64,000 bases of DNA from Thunnus maccoyii (GCF_910596095.1 NC_056544.1:10401155-10465154), one strand, 5' to 3'. Shown: positions 29,827 through 49,088, counted from the first letter of the stretch. Made by a program: numbers and translations. Notes: generated from the letters alone by a model not told the origin.

Positions 29827-30384
29827 ATTTGGTATTACAGCGGCACAAAACCACAAGATGGGGTGTCTAGTTGCAGCCGGTAGCACACGTGTGTTGAGCT
29901 AAAAACATCCACATGCGACACATTTTTGAAGCGACGCACTGCGCATGTGTACGCTTCACTACGGGTGCCCACAGAGAAGGAAATGTTACGTTAACGCGAT
30001 TCTATATAAACTAGTTTCGGAATCTCTCGCCTCAACACCCACGTTATTGTGTCCGCTTCACTGCTTTGAGCACATATTGGGTAAATGTTGGATTTTAGTT
30101 TGACATATTTAGAGAGTTAAAAGGTATATGTTGTTTTTTTCAAAGCTCAACTGTTATTTTCTGACAACTAACGTTAGCTAATCTAATAGGCAGTTAGCTT
30201 AACACTTGAGTTGGTCAATTCTTACTTTACGTTACCTCATTCACCAAGACTCAAGTGAAGAGAAACTGATTTTGATATATTTATCTGTAATTCTGAGTCA
30301 AATAATAGCTGAACTTCATTTTTCACACAGTGTGTATTTTTTATTCGGCGTGAGGACTAAAGTGTACTGATTGTAAGTATCGTT

Positions 30385-30480
30385 ATGGACTCAAAACAGG
30401 TTGAACTGGAATTGGATCTGGATTTCGTAGAAAATAAGGTACGAAGGTCGAGTTACAGCCTCAGTCGGTGCACATATTAG
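30385..30480 (+). other. 31-codon ORF in the gk5 leader region
   Basis: ATG at 30385 opens MDSKQVELELDLDFVENK and closes at TAG 30478-30480. An AAG then GTACGA donor-like site lies inside at 30438/30439. It could be an upstream ORF for gk5, the first exon of another transcript, or chance. I do not recognise the peptide. Confidence 0.3.
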
Positions 30481-30519
30481 GAAATATCGGATCACACCAA
30501 CCATTCAGGCTACACAACA

Positions 30520-30568
30520 AGACCAATATGAGCTGACCTACATGGTCTAGGTCAGTTCATATTGGTCT
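30520..30568. promoter_or_regulatory. 20-bp-stem hairpin immediately upstream of the gk5 start codon
   Basis: Left arm 30520-30539 (AGACCAATATGAGCTGACCT) and right arm 30549-30568 (AGGTCAGTTCATATTGGTCT) are inverse complements except for one position, which would be a G-U pair in RNA. The loop is 9 nt. The stem ends 9 nt before ATG 30578. Confidence 0.75.
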
Positions 30569-30577
30569 GACACCACA

Positions 30578-37903
<7,326 letters not shown>

Positions 37904-39359
37904 CACTGGACGCACACTGGACAGAGGATGAAGACATGACTTCTGAGTACATGTGAAAGCAGATGGTCCTTTTTCAAGCACAATGACGGTTTAAAGACAC
38001 AACAAGCATCAGTTGTGTTTCTGAATCAATTTTTAATGAATTGTTTAATTTTTTTGTGAATCCAAAATGAATCCTCGTCCAGTTGCTAAAAAAACGTGAT
38101 GTAAATCTTTTGGTGAGGGTAACTTGGTCTGCTGCGTAAGCTTTACCAGCAGCCACTGAAGTCTTTCAAGGGGAAGTGACAGCCATTTTGTTCCTACTGT
38201 TTAATGAAATACAGCTGAAGGTCAAACGCACTGACATTATGATACTGCACTGTTAACTACGGTTGAAAGTTGGATTGTGGGAAAGGTCCAGCATAGGACT
38301 GATCCGGGCCGTCAGCTGCCTTCACTACATTCACAGCCCTGACGAGGCATGACATGGTGAACACAAATAGTTACTATACCTTTTACTTGATTTCTGCTCA
38401 GTGTAGCAGCCTGATCAGAAGTGTCTTTCATTTATTTACATACCTCAAGTCATTGGTGCCTCCTCATATTACTGTATTTTATCCAGAGGGAGGATTTGTA
38501 CATTTTCCCACATGGGGGCACTAATGACTGGCTTTACAGCTTTCATTTATGAATTCGCCATAGCAACCACATATCATATTTTAATAAGGAGCCACAGATT
38601 CAAATCGTTATCCCAGATTGATCCTCTGTGGGGGGAAAATAGATAACACTTGACCCTTCTTTTTACGATGCCTGAAGATTTTCCGGGCTACAAATAGGAA
38701 ACAGAATTTCAAGATTTTTTTACTTGCCAATATGTCTTTTTTATGTGCCTGTATCTTCTTGAGTTAACATAGTGTTTTAAATATGTCAAAAACATTCTAA
38801 ACTAAGTCATACATGTTGGAAATGTGGAGCAGCTTCATTTTTCCAATCATGAACTCTAAGTGGGATGTGCCAGTAAATTTTCCTGCTATGATTATTGTGG
38901 CCAAAATGATCACGGTAAATAGTATTATCACAAAAATCATCAAAATTTTCTAAATTACAACTTGTAGAACTAGAATATACTCTAGTAAAATTACTTCACA
39001 CCATGGTTGCCTTGGATTTAATCAAACCAAACAAACTGAACTGTATAAAGCTGCATCAAAAAACATCAAAAACACCACAAACAAAAGCAGGATGGTTGTT
39101 TAATATTAAGGCAGTTGACTGGAAACTGCTTTAAATACATTGTTCTGATTTGTATTGGTTGTTATTGTTCTGCACATGATTGCTCCTCAGACTTCCATCA
39201 GATAAGATTCATGAATTTGGAATTCGAATTTTACTTTTGTTTATTATCAGACTACTTGTCATTAAGTGTGTTTCCATCCACCTGTTTTTATTTGCCTTTT
39301 CAATTTGCACATAAAAAAGCTGAGTGGAAACACTGAAAATTCAAAAACATCTCTAACTA

Positions 39360-39805
39360 TCTCAAAAAGAGGTTTTTTAAAAAACTTTTTTTTCCCTCTA
39401 AACTTCCAAAATTTAACCAAAAATCAAAGATTAGAGAAAAAACTCAAAAACTGAAAACAGATTTGTATGTCAGAAATTTGTTTTTTCTTATTTTCTCTCC
39501 CATTAATCCGCTTTAGAGGGGCCCGACTGGGCTAAACTAGCTAACTGTACATAAAGTAGTTAAAACTAGCTCCACCTCCAGCAGCTACAACAGTATCATG
39601 CTGCTCTAACACTGATGCTTCAGTATTAATAATCTAATGATGTCATATATAATAATATATCAGTCAGAGGGACCAAACTACTACTGCATTAGTTTAACTA
39701 CTTCAAGCTGCTAATACTGTACTTTTAATTAAGTGGGATTATTTATGAAGGACTTTTACTTGTAATGGAGTTTTTATAGGATCTGAATACTTCTTCCACC
39801 ACTGC
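39360..39805 (-). mobile_element. Second copy of the compound hAT-like element, inverted and shortened
   Basis: It ends on the plus strand with GAATACTTCTTCCACCACTG, the inverse of the opening of 20387-21250. Reading inward it passes GGACTTTTACTTGTAATGGAG, the GCTAGTTTAG junction (inverse), and then the interior of the nested element (TCTCTCCCATTAATC, ATCAAAGATTAGAG). The terminal part of the nested element and the far half of the outer one are missing. Confidence 0.7.
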
Positions 39806-39870
39806 TGCTTTGTCTCTTTGACTGGTTAAAAAAAAAGTGTTTTCTTGTGGTGTATCAAAATGAAAGTGCT

Positions 39871-39876
39871 AATAAA
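39871..39876 (+). terminator. Candidate gk5 polyadenylation signal
   Basis: AATAAA in CTAATAAAGACAGG, about 1.97 kb after the gk5 stop. It is the clearest plus-strand hexamer I noticed in the interval, but transcript evidence is lacking. Confidence 0.3.
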
Positions 39877-41848
39877 GACAGGACAGCTGTGTTGTGTTCA
39901 CGGTACCCACTGAAAACGGTTAGAATCACAGTCATGCCTGTAATGGAAATGGTGTTTCACCAGGTATAGAGTACAAAAAGGTTTACTGGCACATCTCTAC
40001 TTCTTACATTGCACTTAAACTAAATACATCACTTGTGATACACGATGATGATGATGATGTTATAGTTTAAATACTGTGACTGGAACAAAATCTAATTGTA
40101 TAGGTTTTGTTCATATTAAGGGATTCCCACTGGATTTTAATATTTAACTGTTTTCCTCTTCTTTAAATGTGGAACATGTCAGTCCTGTCCATCCCTGTGA
40201 ATCTCATTCCTGATCTATTTGCTGAGTATTGTTAATTTTTTTGCCCTATTCAATACTGTAATATTTTTCTTTATATATGACAAAGGTTTGTTATGCAAAG
40301 TGACACTGTGCATAATGCTGACATCAATGATATTCCAAGTCGTTAAATGTGAGATTTTCTAATACTTATACTTCATTCAGTTCTTGAATGGCAAATGTTG
40401 ACATCCCAAGCTGCTGGGAAATAACTGATACACTTGTGTAATCATACATTTTGTTACTAAATTGCATAATAATATCAAGTGCTGCATATAGTGCGAAAGG
40501 CTGAGTATTAAAGATATTAATTATCAGTAGTTGCTTGTGGTGATTGGAGTGTCTCATGCGTACAGTATTGTAGGTGTCGCTGTCTAAAGCGTTTTACCTC
40601 CACCAGGACTCCTGCCTGGGGGAATGATCAGAAACACAGGCTGTTAGATGATTGTAGGGTTTGCTTCCCATTGATGTGACCAGTCTCGCTGTGAGGGTTG
40701 CTATGGCAGCTTGCTGATGGAGTGACTGAGAACAAATGGGGTGTGTATTCCTGCTCATGGTATGCTGGTATGGTGAAGGGGGCGCTAATTGAGTGCACAG
40801 AAAGGGGCTTTTCCTAAACAATGGGAGGATTGTGTGCTCGCTCACTCAGAGGAAGAGAAGAAATGAGTTTTGGGGTATGTCGCAGATCCATAGTTTTTCT
40901 CTATCAAGTCGCCCCCCCTCCCACAGCCGAACACTTCCTCTGGTGTGGCTGTCAATCTCAGCTTTCTCCCTCAAACGCAGGCAGTTTTTTTGCCAGTGGG
41001 CTTGGCTTGCAGTGGGATGCCTTCACGGAGAAAAATGTGCTAGAGTGAGTGAGACAGACAGGACTAGCCTATGAATCAGTGCTTGCGGCTCTCACACTAA
41101 TCAGTAAAATGGTTGTGTGGGTGTGTATGTGTGCTAGTATTGTGCTCAGTGCCGCATTGTATGAGTTGTGGTGGACCCTGCCTTGCAACAAATTCAATCT
41201 GACAGCACGAACTGGATGCACTGTGACCACCACTCCAGTCCCTCCCTCCCCCCATATGAGCTGAACCCTGCATCAAGGGTCATTATATAACTCCCTCTTC
41301 TCCTATTCTCTCTCTCTCTCTCTGTGACACACTGGGATTGTTTGGTGGAGTGTCAGGGGGTTGGAAGTTAAGCTTTTGTCTTTTTTTTTGTTGCTGTCAG
41401 TGCCTCAGCCTCTCCCCCCTGCTGCCAAGGCACCAAACTCCTTCTCTTGTCAGTTCAGTGAATTTCAGTCATTGGCACCGCATACATGTGCAAGGAAGAA
41501 AATTTGTTTTTTTTTTTCTATATTTGTAGCTGATGTGAATATTAAAATAATGTTGGAACAAGACAACATCCTAGCCACACACCACAGTCATATGTTCTGT
41601 TAACTTTGACACATCTGTTTACAATTATGCTCTCTGTGTACTCTCCCTCTCTTTCTATGTGCCTCTCTCTCTCTCTCTCTCTCTCATACACACATACACA
41701 CATGCACATTCCAGTTTCAGTAGTGCTCAATTGCCATAGCAACAAGGATTGGCAAATGCCCCAAATATCTATGCTCAAGCAGTCAGTCACAAATAGCATC
41801 CTCGTCGGCTTCAAATATGCTGATCACTGTATACTTACTACTTATGTA

Positions 41849-41851
<3 letters not shown>

Positions 41852-41904
<53 letters not shown>
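41852..41904. repeat. (TG)n microsatellite
   Basis: An uninterrupted TG run of about 26 units, roughly 650 bp upstream of the atp1b3 start codon. Confidence 0.95.
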
Positions 41905-41905
<1 letters not shown>

Positions 41906-42179
41906 ACTAAACCAGAGCCTACTGATAAAGTATGTGTCCATTCCTGTCGAAATACACCGCAGCCTATAGGATTGGTTATTGGTTTGGTGACTCAAGCGTA
42001 CGACTTGTGCGCAGAGGAGCTGTAGTGAGGCAAAAAAAAAAATCTTATATAGACCCATAGCTTCACTATTGAGTACCACAGACATCCTTTTCTTTACTTA
42101 ATGACCCCACAGCCTGCAGATACTTCACATACGATGAAGATGAAGGTGTATATACCGCTGTAATGTAATTGATGATAAG

Positions 42180-42562
42180 AAAGATAGTGTGTGCTATATT
42201 TATAATTTGTGCGCGTAACGGTGCGTCTCCGTGCGTCTCTCCGTCATTAGCCAATGTACATCCATCTGGTCGCACTGCATCAGCTGCCACGACGGGGCTT
42301 GTGTGGACGTCACTGATTTTTTTTTCTCTTCCCTTTCCTCACCTTCCCCTTCTCGTTTTTTTTGTTCCACCAGAGCATCTCTCCTTCTGCTCTCTCCCTC
42401 TTTCTACACCGCCCACTCCTTCCCAACCATTGATCCGACCACTCACCGCCGCCTCGCCGGCTTCTTCGCCTCATTACATCGCCTGCTGCGCTTTTCTGCA
42501 TTTTTTTAAGAACAGGGGGAAAGAAGAAACCGCACATTTTGGACCACAAAGAAAAAATCACC
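42180..42562 (+). promoter_or_regulatory. atp1b3 promoter and 5' leader
   Basis: A CCAAT box at 42251-42255 is followed by a CRE-like GACGTCA at 42306-42312. A pyrimidine-rich leader then continues to AAATCACC and ATG 42563, a strong start context with G at +4. The exact transcript start is unknown. Confidence 0.55.
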
Positions 42563-45500
42563 ATGGCGAGCACCGAGGACAAACCGGCCAACAAGGAGAA
42601 CACGTCCAGCTGGAAGGACTCCTTCTACAACCCGAGAACCGGGGAGGTGCTGGGTCGCACGGCCAGCAGCTGGGGTAAGGATCCCCGTTACACAGCAGTC
42701 AATTAGTAGATGTGATTTGACATTCACGGGGCTTACACCTAATCTGGTGTTTTCCTCTTTCCATTTTCAAAGCGTTAATATATGCGCGCCTCTTGAAGAT
42801 GCAGCCTACTGTAGTCTATATTTCTGTGTATGGGTGGATTAAAATGACAGCCATGTACATTTTGGATTAGCTTGAGGAGCCATCATAGGCCTACATGAAG
42901 GTGTAAAGGAGAAGCCTGTACCGATAGGGCTCACCAAGATGAATGATGCTTCCAAAAAGGCGTGTATCAGCCTCTCTGCTGCATAGGCACAAATAACCAA
43001 TAAAGTGATGATCAATGATAACAGCAGATATATATATATATATATTTTATTATTATTATTATTATTAATGTTCATCATCTGCTTAAATAGGATTGTCAGG
43101 AAATTCTATTCCTAGTTGCAGACCCCAGCTGATAAAGCAGCCCATTACCTAATCACGTCTTGAGGAGTGTGCCACAGCATTCCTGGGCTGAATCTATAGC
43201 TGATCAGGCCATACATTTTATGTAATGATACCCCAGTTATTTCCAGGGTGAGGTAGTGACACACCACCCTCCCTCCAGCAGCCAGCTCCTATAGGCTAGC
43301 GCGGGCTGTCAGGCTGCCTGGGCCCCTGTGCTGCTGTGCAGTGGGATGCTCCATTGCAGTTGCATGGCCGCCCACATTAGCATGCCTGTCAAGGTCAAAT
43401 GGGATTCCCTCTCTCCTCTTTCTCTCTCTTTCACGCACTAGGCAGGTGCATTGTGGGATACTGTTGGAGAGGAATGAGGGAAAGGAGGGGAGGGGGGGTG
43501 TATACAGCAAGAAGCTGAGGGGTCCATCCTTATTTTTTTTTTTTTTTTTTGTCAACTTAGAGGGCATCTGTGCTGTGTGAGCTGGATGGTGGTGAACCAT
43601 TTTGAGTCAGATGTTTCCATTACTGTGCCCCCTTCCTCTCCCTCCCTCCCCCGTTAGATAAATGAGGCAGCAGATGCTATGAGCTCTGCAGCGTCATCTC
43701 CCTAAATCTTGTGGGTGCGATTTGAAAACTGTGGGTCTCACTCTCCGATAAAAAAATGGCCTCACGTTTATTAGCATTTAGTATGCAGCATCCCCCCCAC
43801 ACACACACCTCGATCCAAAATGGTTTCTCTCAAAGGGATAGTGCACTCAAATGACAATTTTCTTCAGGCTGCAGATGAGATGAGGAGACATGCAGGAAAT
43901 CAGAGGGCGTTTGTCCGAGCTTAAGTGAGGTTGAAGCTCGTACATTATACATGACCACCTCTCTGTCTCCTTCACTCATTATGTCTCCTTTCTCTTTGTG
44001 TTTGTCCCAGCCCTCATCCTGCTCTTCTACTTGGTTTTCTACTGTTTCCTGGCTGGCATGTTTGCCCTGACCATGTGGGTGATGCTGCTCACTCTGGATG
44101 ACTATGTGCCGAGGTACAGAGACCGTGTTCCTCATCCAGGTTAGTGTCTTTTCATCATCCACTGCTTGGAAGGGCTTTCAGCTAACTGGCAGGGTTTCTC
44201 GTCCAGCCATTCATTAGTCATAGGCTATTTGCACCAATGAGATGCTGTCACAATAATGTGCTACAATCTAGCCGCTTTCTGTATTGATCTGTTTTGAAAT
44301 CTCTTCCTGTGCGATGTCAGTCGTGGAGTTTGTTTTCCTGTATCAAGGATGTGTTTTCTGCTCAGCTGTAATTCGAGACAAACCCTGTTGATGGCTGAGC
44401 ATCACTGTCCTCCTGTTACGATCGTTTGTGCCGCTGCTTTTACTACTTCACTCTATGTTTACTTTGTGCTGCAGGGTTGGTGATCCGTCCAAATTCACTG
44501 GACATCTCATTCAACAAATCTGACCCACTCAAGTACTCACAGTATGTCCAACACCTGGAGTCCTTCCTGCAAAGTAAGTGCACTTCGCCCTGATGAATTT
44601 GTATTAAAAAGGGATCGAAAGAAAGATGTAATAAATTGAATTCCACTCTCCTCCTCCTGGATCTTTTCTCCACTCATTGACACCTGAATATATATCTCTC
44701 TTTCTTTTCCTAGGTTATAACGATACAGAGCAGGAGAAGAACGAGGAATGCCTTTCAGGAGTCTATTTCCTGCAGGACGACAGTGAGAACATGAATAAGA
44801 AGACTTGTCGCTTCAAGAGGAGCGTCCTGAGTTTCTGCTCTGGTCTTTCTGACATCAACTTCGGATACTCTGAGGGAAAACCGTGCATTCTCCTGAAAAT
44901 GAACAGGGTAACTCTTACTCGTCTGTCTTGGTTTGTCTGCGAATTTCTTTAGAAGCTTAAAAAACAGCTTTACAAATGTACAATTTCATCCTCTCATCCC
45001 TCCCTCTTTCGACCTTTTCTTCCTTCCCAGCCAGCTTCTAATCTACCTACGTTTGCTGTCAGGAAATAAACGATTAATCTTCTTATTCTGGTTCCACACA
45101 TGCAGCAGCCTTTCTTCATATGTTTCTCTTAACAGTCTCAACCTCTCACGTTTCCTTCACCTTACAGATCATTGGCCTGATGCCCCGTGGGGATCCCTAT
45201 ATCAACTGCACAGTAAAAGTAAACTTTTTTTTTTTCCAAACTATACATGTGCTACTTGCTTGTATGTGTATTTTTTTCATTTCTCTCATAAAAAAAGAAC
45301 TGATGACCATAACAGTCTGAATACTTTCTTTTTGTTGATCTTGTTTTCATTTTTTCCTTCCTTTTTTTGTTTGTTTTGTGTCTGATTTCTTTCTGCATGC
45401 TGTCACTGACGGCTTTAGGGTAAGATGATATGTAAATAATCAGGATTAGGCCAGTAAGGGTGTTTAACACATTTTATTATGTAACAAGTCATTATGCAGG

Positions 45501-46114
45501 TGCCTCTAAACCCATCCTAGCGCCATTTTTCCAAGTCTTTTTAATCTAATCAGCCACAAATGTCTTTTTGCAGATTAAAGCAGAACACGTCATGTTTTCC
45601 ACTTCATTAAAATCTCCTCACCTAACAACAGAGGGTCATTGCTTTTCCTTTTTTCATGTCCTGTCTCATGTGATCTGTAAAAAAAACTCTCCTTTGTTAT
45701 AATTGAACCTAATAAAATGTATTTCATTTAATATCAAATCCACATAGACTAACACATCTTCTTCTTTGCAGAGAGACAACCCAGTCCAGATGCAGTATTT
45801 CCCCAGTGAGGGGCGTATTGATAAGATGTATTTCCCCTACTATGGCAAGAAAGCCCATGTAAGTATTTATCTCCAGTCGGATTGTGTCCGCCAACATCCT
45901 GACATTGATGTGTTATTGACGGGCAGCTGTCAATCCTCTGATGCAGGAGAGTTACGTGCAGCCTCTGGTGGCTGTGAAGCTGCTGCTCACCAAGGAGGAC
46001 TACAACAAGGAGCTGCCGGTGGAGTGCAGGGTAGAGGGCTCTGACCTTCGCAACAACGACGAAAGGGATAAGTTCCTGGGCCGCGTCACCTTCAGGATCA
46101 AGGTGGTCGAGTAA
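42563..46114 (+). CDS. atp1b3: Na+/K+-ATPase beta-3 subunit
   Basis: The beta subunit of the sodium pump is a type II membrane glycoprotein needed for folding and surface delivery of the alpha subunit. Seven exons: 42563-42674, 44011-44139, 44475-44573, 44714-44907, 45168-45218, 45772-45858, 45947-46114. The product is 279 residues, equal to human ATP1B3 as I recall it. A short cytoplasmic tail contains [13 protein letters not shown]. The transmembrane helix is at about 38-65 ([20 protein letters not shown]). The ectodomain has sequons at N94, N116 and N191. Six cysteines at 126/145, 155/171 and 192/251 fit the three beta-subunit disulfides. FPYYGKK at about 216-222 and RDKFLGRV at the C-terminus are family signatures. 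All introns are GT-AG. Fish have a/b duplicates and I cannot say which this is. Confidence 0.96.
43028..43067. repeat. (TA)n(TTA)n microsatellite
   Basis: A TA run followed by TTA triplets in atp1b3 intron 1. Confidence 0.9.
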
Positions 46115-46422
46115 AAGAGTAAAAAGAGAAAAAAAAAACGGCTGGTTAAAGGAGCTAGATGCAGAGGCTGCCCACATTCCCTAAGGATTTATATTTAAGA
46201 ATAAAAAAAAAGGAAGGAAGTGTCAAATCCATCACAAAGACAGCATTTGGGATGTGGCCAAACAGTCTAATGCAGATTAGTTTGGCTTCCAGTAGGAGGG
46301 CCAGTTAGATGATGAACGTTGCTTTTGATGATATTTTTTTGACCCTTCTTTCCTTCAAAATTCCTTGCTGACCTCCTCAAAGATCCCGAGAGACCAAGAC
46401 ACAGGCTCTGCTCCTGATCTGC

Positions 46423-47969
46423 AGCAGAGTGCACCAGCTGAGCGGAAAAAAGGAGGTCTGAACTCTTACACCGGTGTTACACCGTATTTGATGACCCATT
46501 AGATTCTGTGACCTGCAATGTTGGAAGGAGTACTCAGATCCTTTACTTAAAGTAAAGGTATCCTATCAATACCGAGTGTGAAAATACAAGTAGAAATCCT
46601 GCATTTAATATCATACTTAAATAAAAGTATAGAAATATTATCAGCTAAATTTACTCAAAGTAAAAGTAGTAATTTTGCAGAAAATCAGGCTGTGACTGAT
46701 ATATTAAAATGCTGCTTATGCATTGACTCGGTCGTATTAATGATGCACTTTGTTAAATGTATTTAATATATCAGATCATTTTACTTAAGTAATAGATCAG
46801 AGTATTTCTTCCAACACTGCAGGTCACAGAATATGATGGGTCACCAAATACGGTGTAACACCGGTCTTAGCTCCGTCCGACTTTGTGATTTGAACTTACA
46901 CCGCGTGCACCCAGCCTGACTGACCACGGTCGGAGCTGCCCCTGCTCTTTATGATGCGCGTCCACGTGATGATTGTTGCCAAGCAACACACTTCTATCCA
47001 AAGCGCAGCCTAACTTCTCCCTTCAAACAAGCTATGGAAGATCTGGATAAACCAAAAGAAAAAGGGAAAATACATTTTACTGTAGAGAAAAAGAAAAAGT
47101 ATACAACAGCCCCAATACTGCAAACAAAGACAAAACTGTCAGTATGGAAATCGATCACCAGTGCAATTCATAAAGTATGAGATGGCAGCTGAAGAGGTCA
47201 GAGAGAAATAGAAAGATCTTTTATCAAAAGCCAAAAAGGATTCATTGGCTCTTAAAAATCTGCCGAGAACATAAGAACTAAACCTATTGAGAGAATCAGT
47301 TCAGATATGACTTAATGTGCCATTCACCATTCTTTAGTGAAAACAACGGATCATTTGTTTCTTGGATTAGTTCATACAGCTCTTGCCTGCCAAACAAAGA
47401 CTCTCAATCATCTCACTGTCTGAGATGTCCAGCGGGTTTGTCCGATCACGGAGGCCTCTTCCTCGTCTTGATGCCTGTAAACAAGACACACTGCCATCGC
47501 TGTTTTTCTTTTCTGGTTGTGTGATGTGATTTTTTGTTACCATGGTTACTAGTCTCTAGACGGTATCCTGCAGCCGGCTTATTCAGTTATCATCTGACCG
47601 GGACCAAATAAACGAGGATGTTACAAGTTATCTAAAGTTACGGACCAAAATATCGATAAGGAAGTTTAGTGAAAGCTACAATCTCCATGGCGACGCTAGC
47701 ACTAACCAATCACACTTCGCGACAAAAGATGACGGTGTCCGCGACATGACAAGCTTCTCCAGGTGCGCGACACTTTTTTTTTTCTTTCATTTGAAGATAC
47801 GTCATTTCTGTCGAGTGACACTTATCAAAAGCGCTCCAGTTATACCCAGGCACAAAACATACATCAGTCTAAATGGTGCACTAGTCATGACCTTACATTG
47901 GTCATAACTTTCAGGTCTAAGTCGGACGTTATGTCACACCAAGGCTACGCCCAGCTGGTGCACTCTGCT
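46423..47969. mobile_element. Decayed DNA transposon in the atp1b3 3' region
   Basis: Perfect 18-bp terminal inverted repeats: AGCAGAGTGCACCAGCTG at 46423-46440 and its inverse at 47952-47969. The interior has a lysine-rich broken frame near 47,035-47,250, too decayed to assign, and a second inverted-repeat element at 46471-46864. The superfamily is not assigned (Harbinger/ISL2EU-like is a guess). It begins about 310 bp after the atp1b3 stop and would be transcribed if the distal polyA signals at 49,071-49,088 are used. Confidence 0.65.
46471..46864. mobile_element. Palindromic element: 47-bp outer inverted repeats around a hAT-like MITE
   Basis: The outer arms 46471-46517 and 46818-46864 match as inverse complements with about three mismatches (starting CCGGTGTTACACCGTATTTG). 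Between them lies a 300-bp hAT-like element starting TGTTGGAAGGAGTACTCAGA and ending with the near inverse GATCAGAGTATTTCTTCCAACA. Outer and inner repeats are continuous, so the combined arms are about 70 bp. Confidence 0.75.
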
Positions 47970-47972
47970 CCT

Positions 47973-48012
47973 CATCCATCCATCCACCCATCCATCCATC
48001 CATCCATCCATT
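47973..48012. repeat. (CATC)n microsatellite
   Basis: A run of CATC units immediately after the right terminal repeat of the transposon, with one CACC interruption. Confidence 0.85.
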
Positions 48013-48496
48013 CACCTGTTGCACTGTTCATTCTTCACTCATTTGATTTTTTTATTTTAGTATTGATGTGATTAGGTAATTTATAGCCATTGCAAGCAAG
48101 CTATTTGGAGCTGTTGTGTTATTGCTGATACAACTTTTTAATTTTTTTTTATAGATCTTCCTGCTATCAGGAAGAGAGTGTTGTTTTCATCTCTCCAAAC
48201 AGTATGAACGACTGTATTATTGCCGGTGCTGGGAGGATTTTTATCTTGCTGTATTGTACAATTGAGAAAGTAGAATCGTTTCCAACACATCTCCAGAATA
48301 CTCACATATCACATCACAAAGACTTCATAGGAACGTATGTTGATAATCAAGTATAGCCACTGTATCCCTGTATATGAAATGCCAATTACAAAGTCCCTTT
48401 CTACATATAAATACATTGTGATCCTTACCATATTTAGGGAATTATAGATAGATCTTTGTGTTGTGGTCCACGTTGCCACAACCAAGTCTTGTGCTG

Positions 48497-48541
48497 TCTG
48501 TCCGTCTGTCTGCATGTCTGTCTGTCTGTCTGTCTGTCTTC
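48497..48541. repeat. (GTCT)n microsatellite
   Basis: A CTGT/GTCT tetranucleotide run with a few interruptions. Confidence 0.85.
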
Positions 48542-49070
48542 CTGTTTACTCACCTCTCCAGTGCAATAGCCAACAATGTGGGTGAGGCCTCCAGGACTAG
48601 GTTAGTTGTCTCGCTCCACCTTGCGGGGTGCTGCATATTGATGGTGGCTGAGGCGACACACACACACATAAAGTACAGTGTAAAATTGCAAAGGGGAGAG
48701 GCACTGGAAAAGCATTGCAAAAATAAAAAGTTCACTGTAACTATGTACTGTATATCTTTATGTGAAACTGTATATCTATCTGGGTCTCAAAGATTGTTTG
48801 TTAGTTTTCTCTCTTCTTCAGCCTGTTGATCTGATTGTCTGCCAATCTATTACTCTTCAATGTATATATATACACTATCTACCATATTTACTTAATTCAC
48901 ACTGTATTTTTGTCACAAAACACAATGTCTGTGCACTGTAAAGAAATAATTTAAGCAAAGATTTACAGGAAATTATCTTATTCAAAGCTATGTTTACACA
49001 GTCTTAAAAGGAACCCGCATTTAAAAGAACAACTTGTAACATCTCTTCAGGGTGCCTTAAGACCTGATGA

Positions 49071-49088
49071 AATAAATTGTGGAATAAA
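49071..49088 (+). terminator. Candidate distal polyadenylation signals for atp1b3
   Basis: Two AATAAA hexamers at 49071-49076 and 49083-49088, about 2.96 kb after the stop codon. A proximal AATAAA lies at about 46200-46205 in an A-rich stretch. Which end is used cannot be told from sequence. Confidence 0.35.

Larger units (their letters stand above)
29827..30577. promoter_or_regulatory. Divergent upstream region shared by the nucleolin-like gene and gk5
   Basis: Only 751 bp separate the two start codons, which point away from each other. The segment has more CpG than its flanks near 29,870-30,060. A TATA-like CTATATAAAC at about 30002-30011 reads toward gk5. A strong donor-like GTAAGTAT at 30374 and an acceptor-like CATTCAG ending at 30507 suggest the gk5 leader may be spliced. 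Transcript starts cannot be fixed from sequence. Confidence 0.55.
37904..42562. other. Intergenic between gk5 and atp1b3
   Basis: About 4.7 kb. The left part is likely gk5 3' UTR, with AATAAA at 39871-39876 a candidate end signal. It contains a compound hAT-like element (39,360-39,805), a CT run near 41,310 and 41,665, and a TG run at 41852-41904. No tfdp2-like coding exon (the gene I recall between GK5 and ATP1B3 in human) was seen. The right end holds the atp1b3 promoter. Confidence 0.5.

Noticed and set aside
42169..42678. 169-codon plus-strand frame spanning the atp1b3 leader and exon 1
   Set aside because: It is a different frame across the pyrimidine-rich leader; the real start is ATG 42563 with the beta-3 subunit sequence.
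44933..45385. 150-codon frame in atp1b3 introns 4-5
   Set aside because: It overlaps exon 5 in the wrong frame and is rich in Phe/Leu/Ser from pyrimidine runs.
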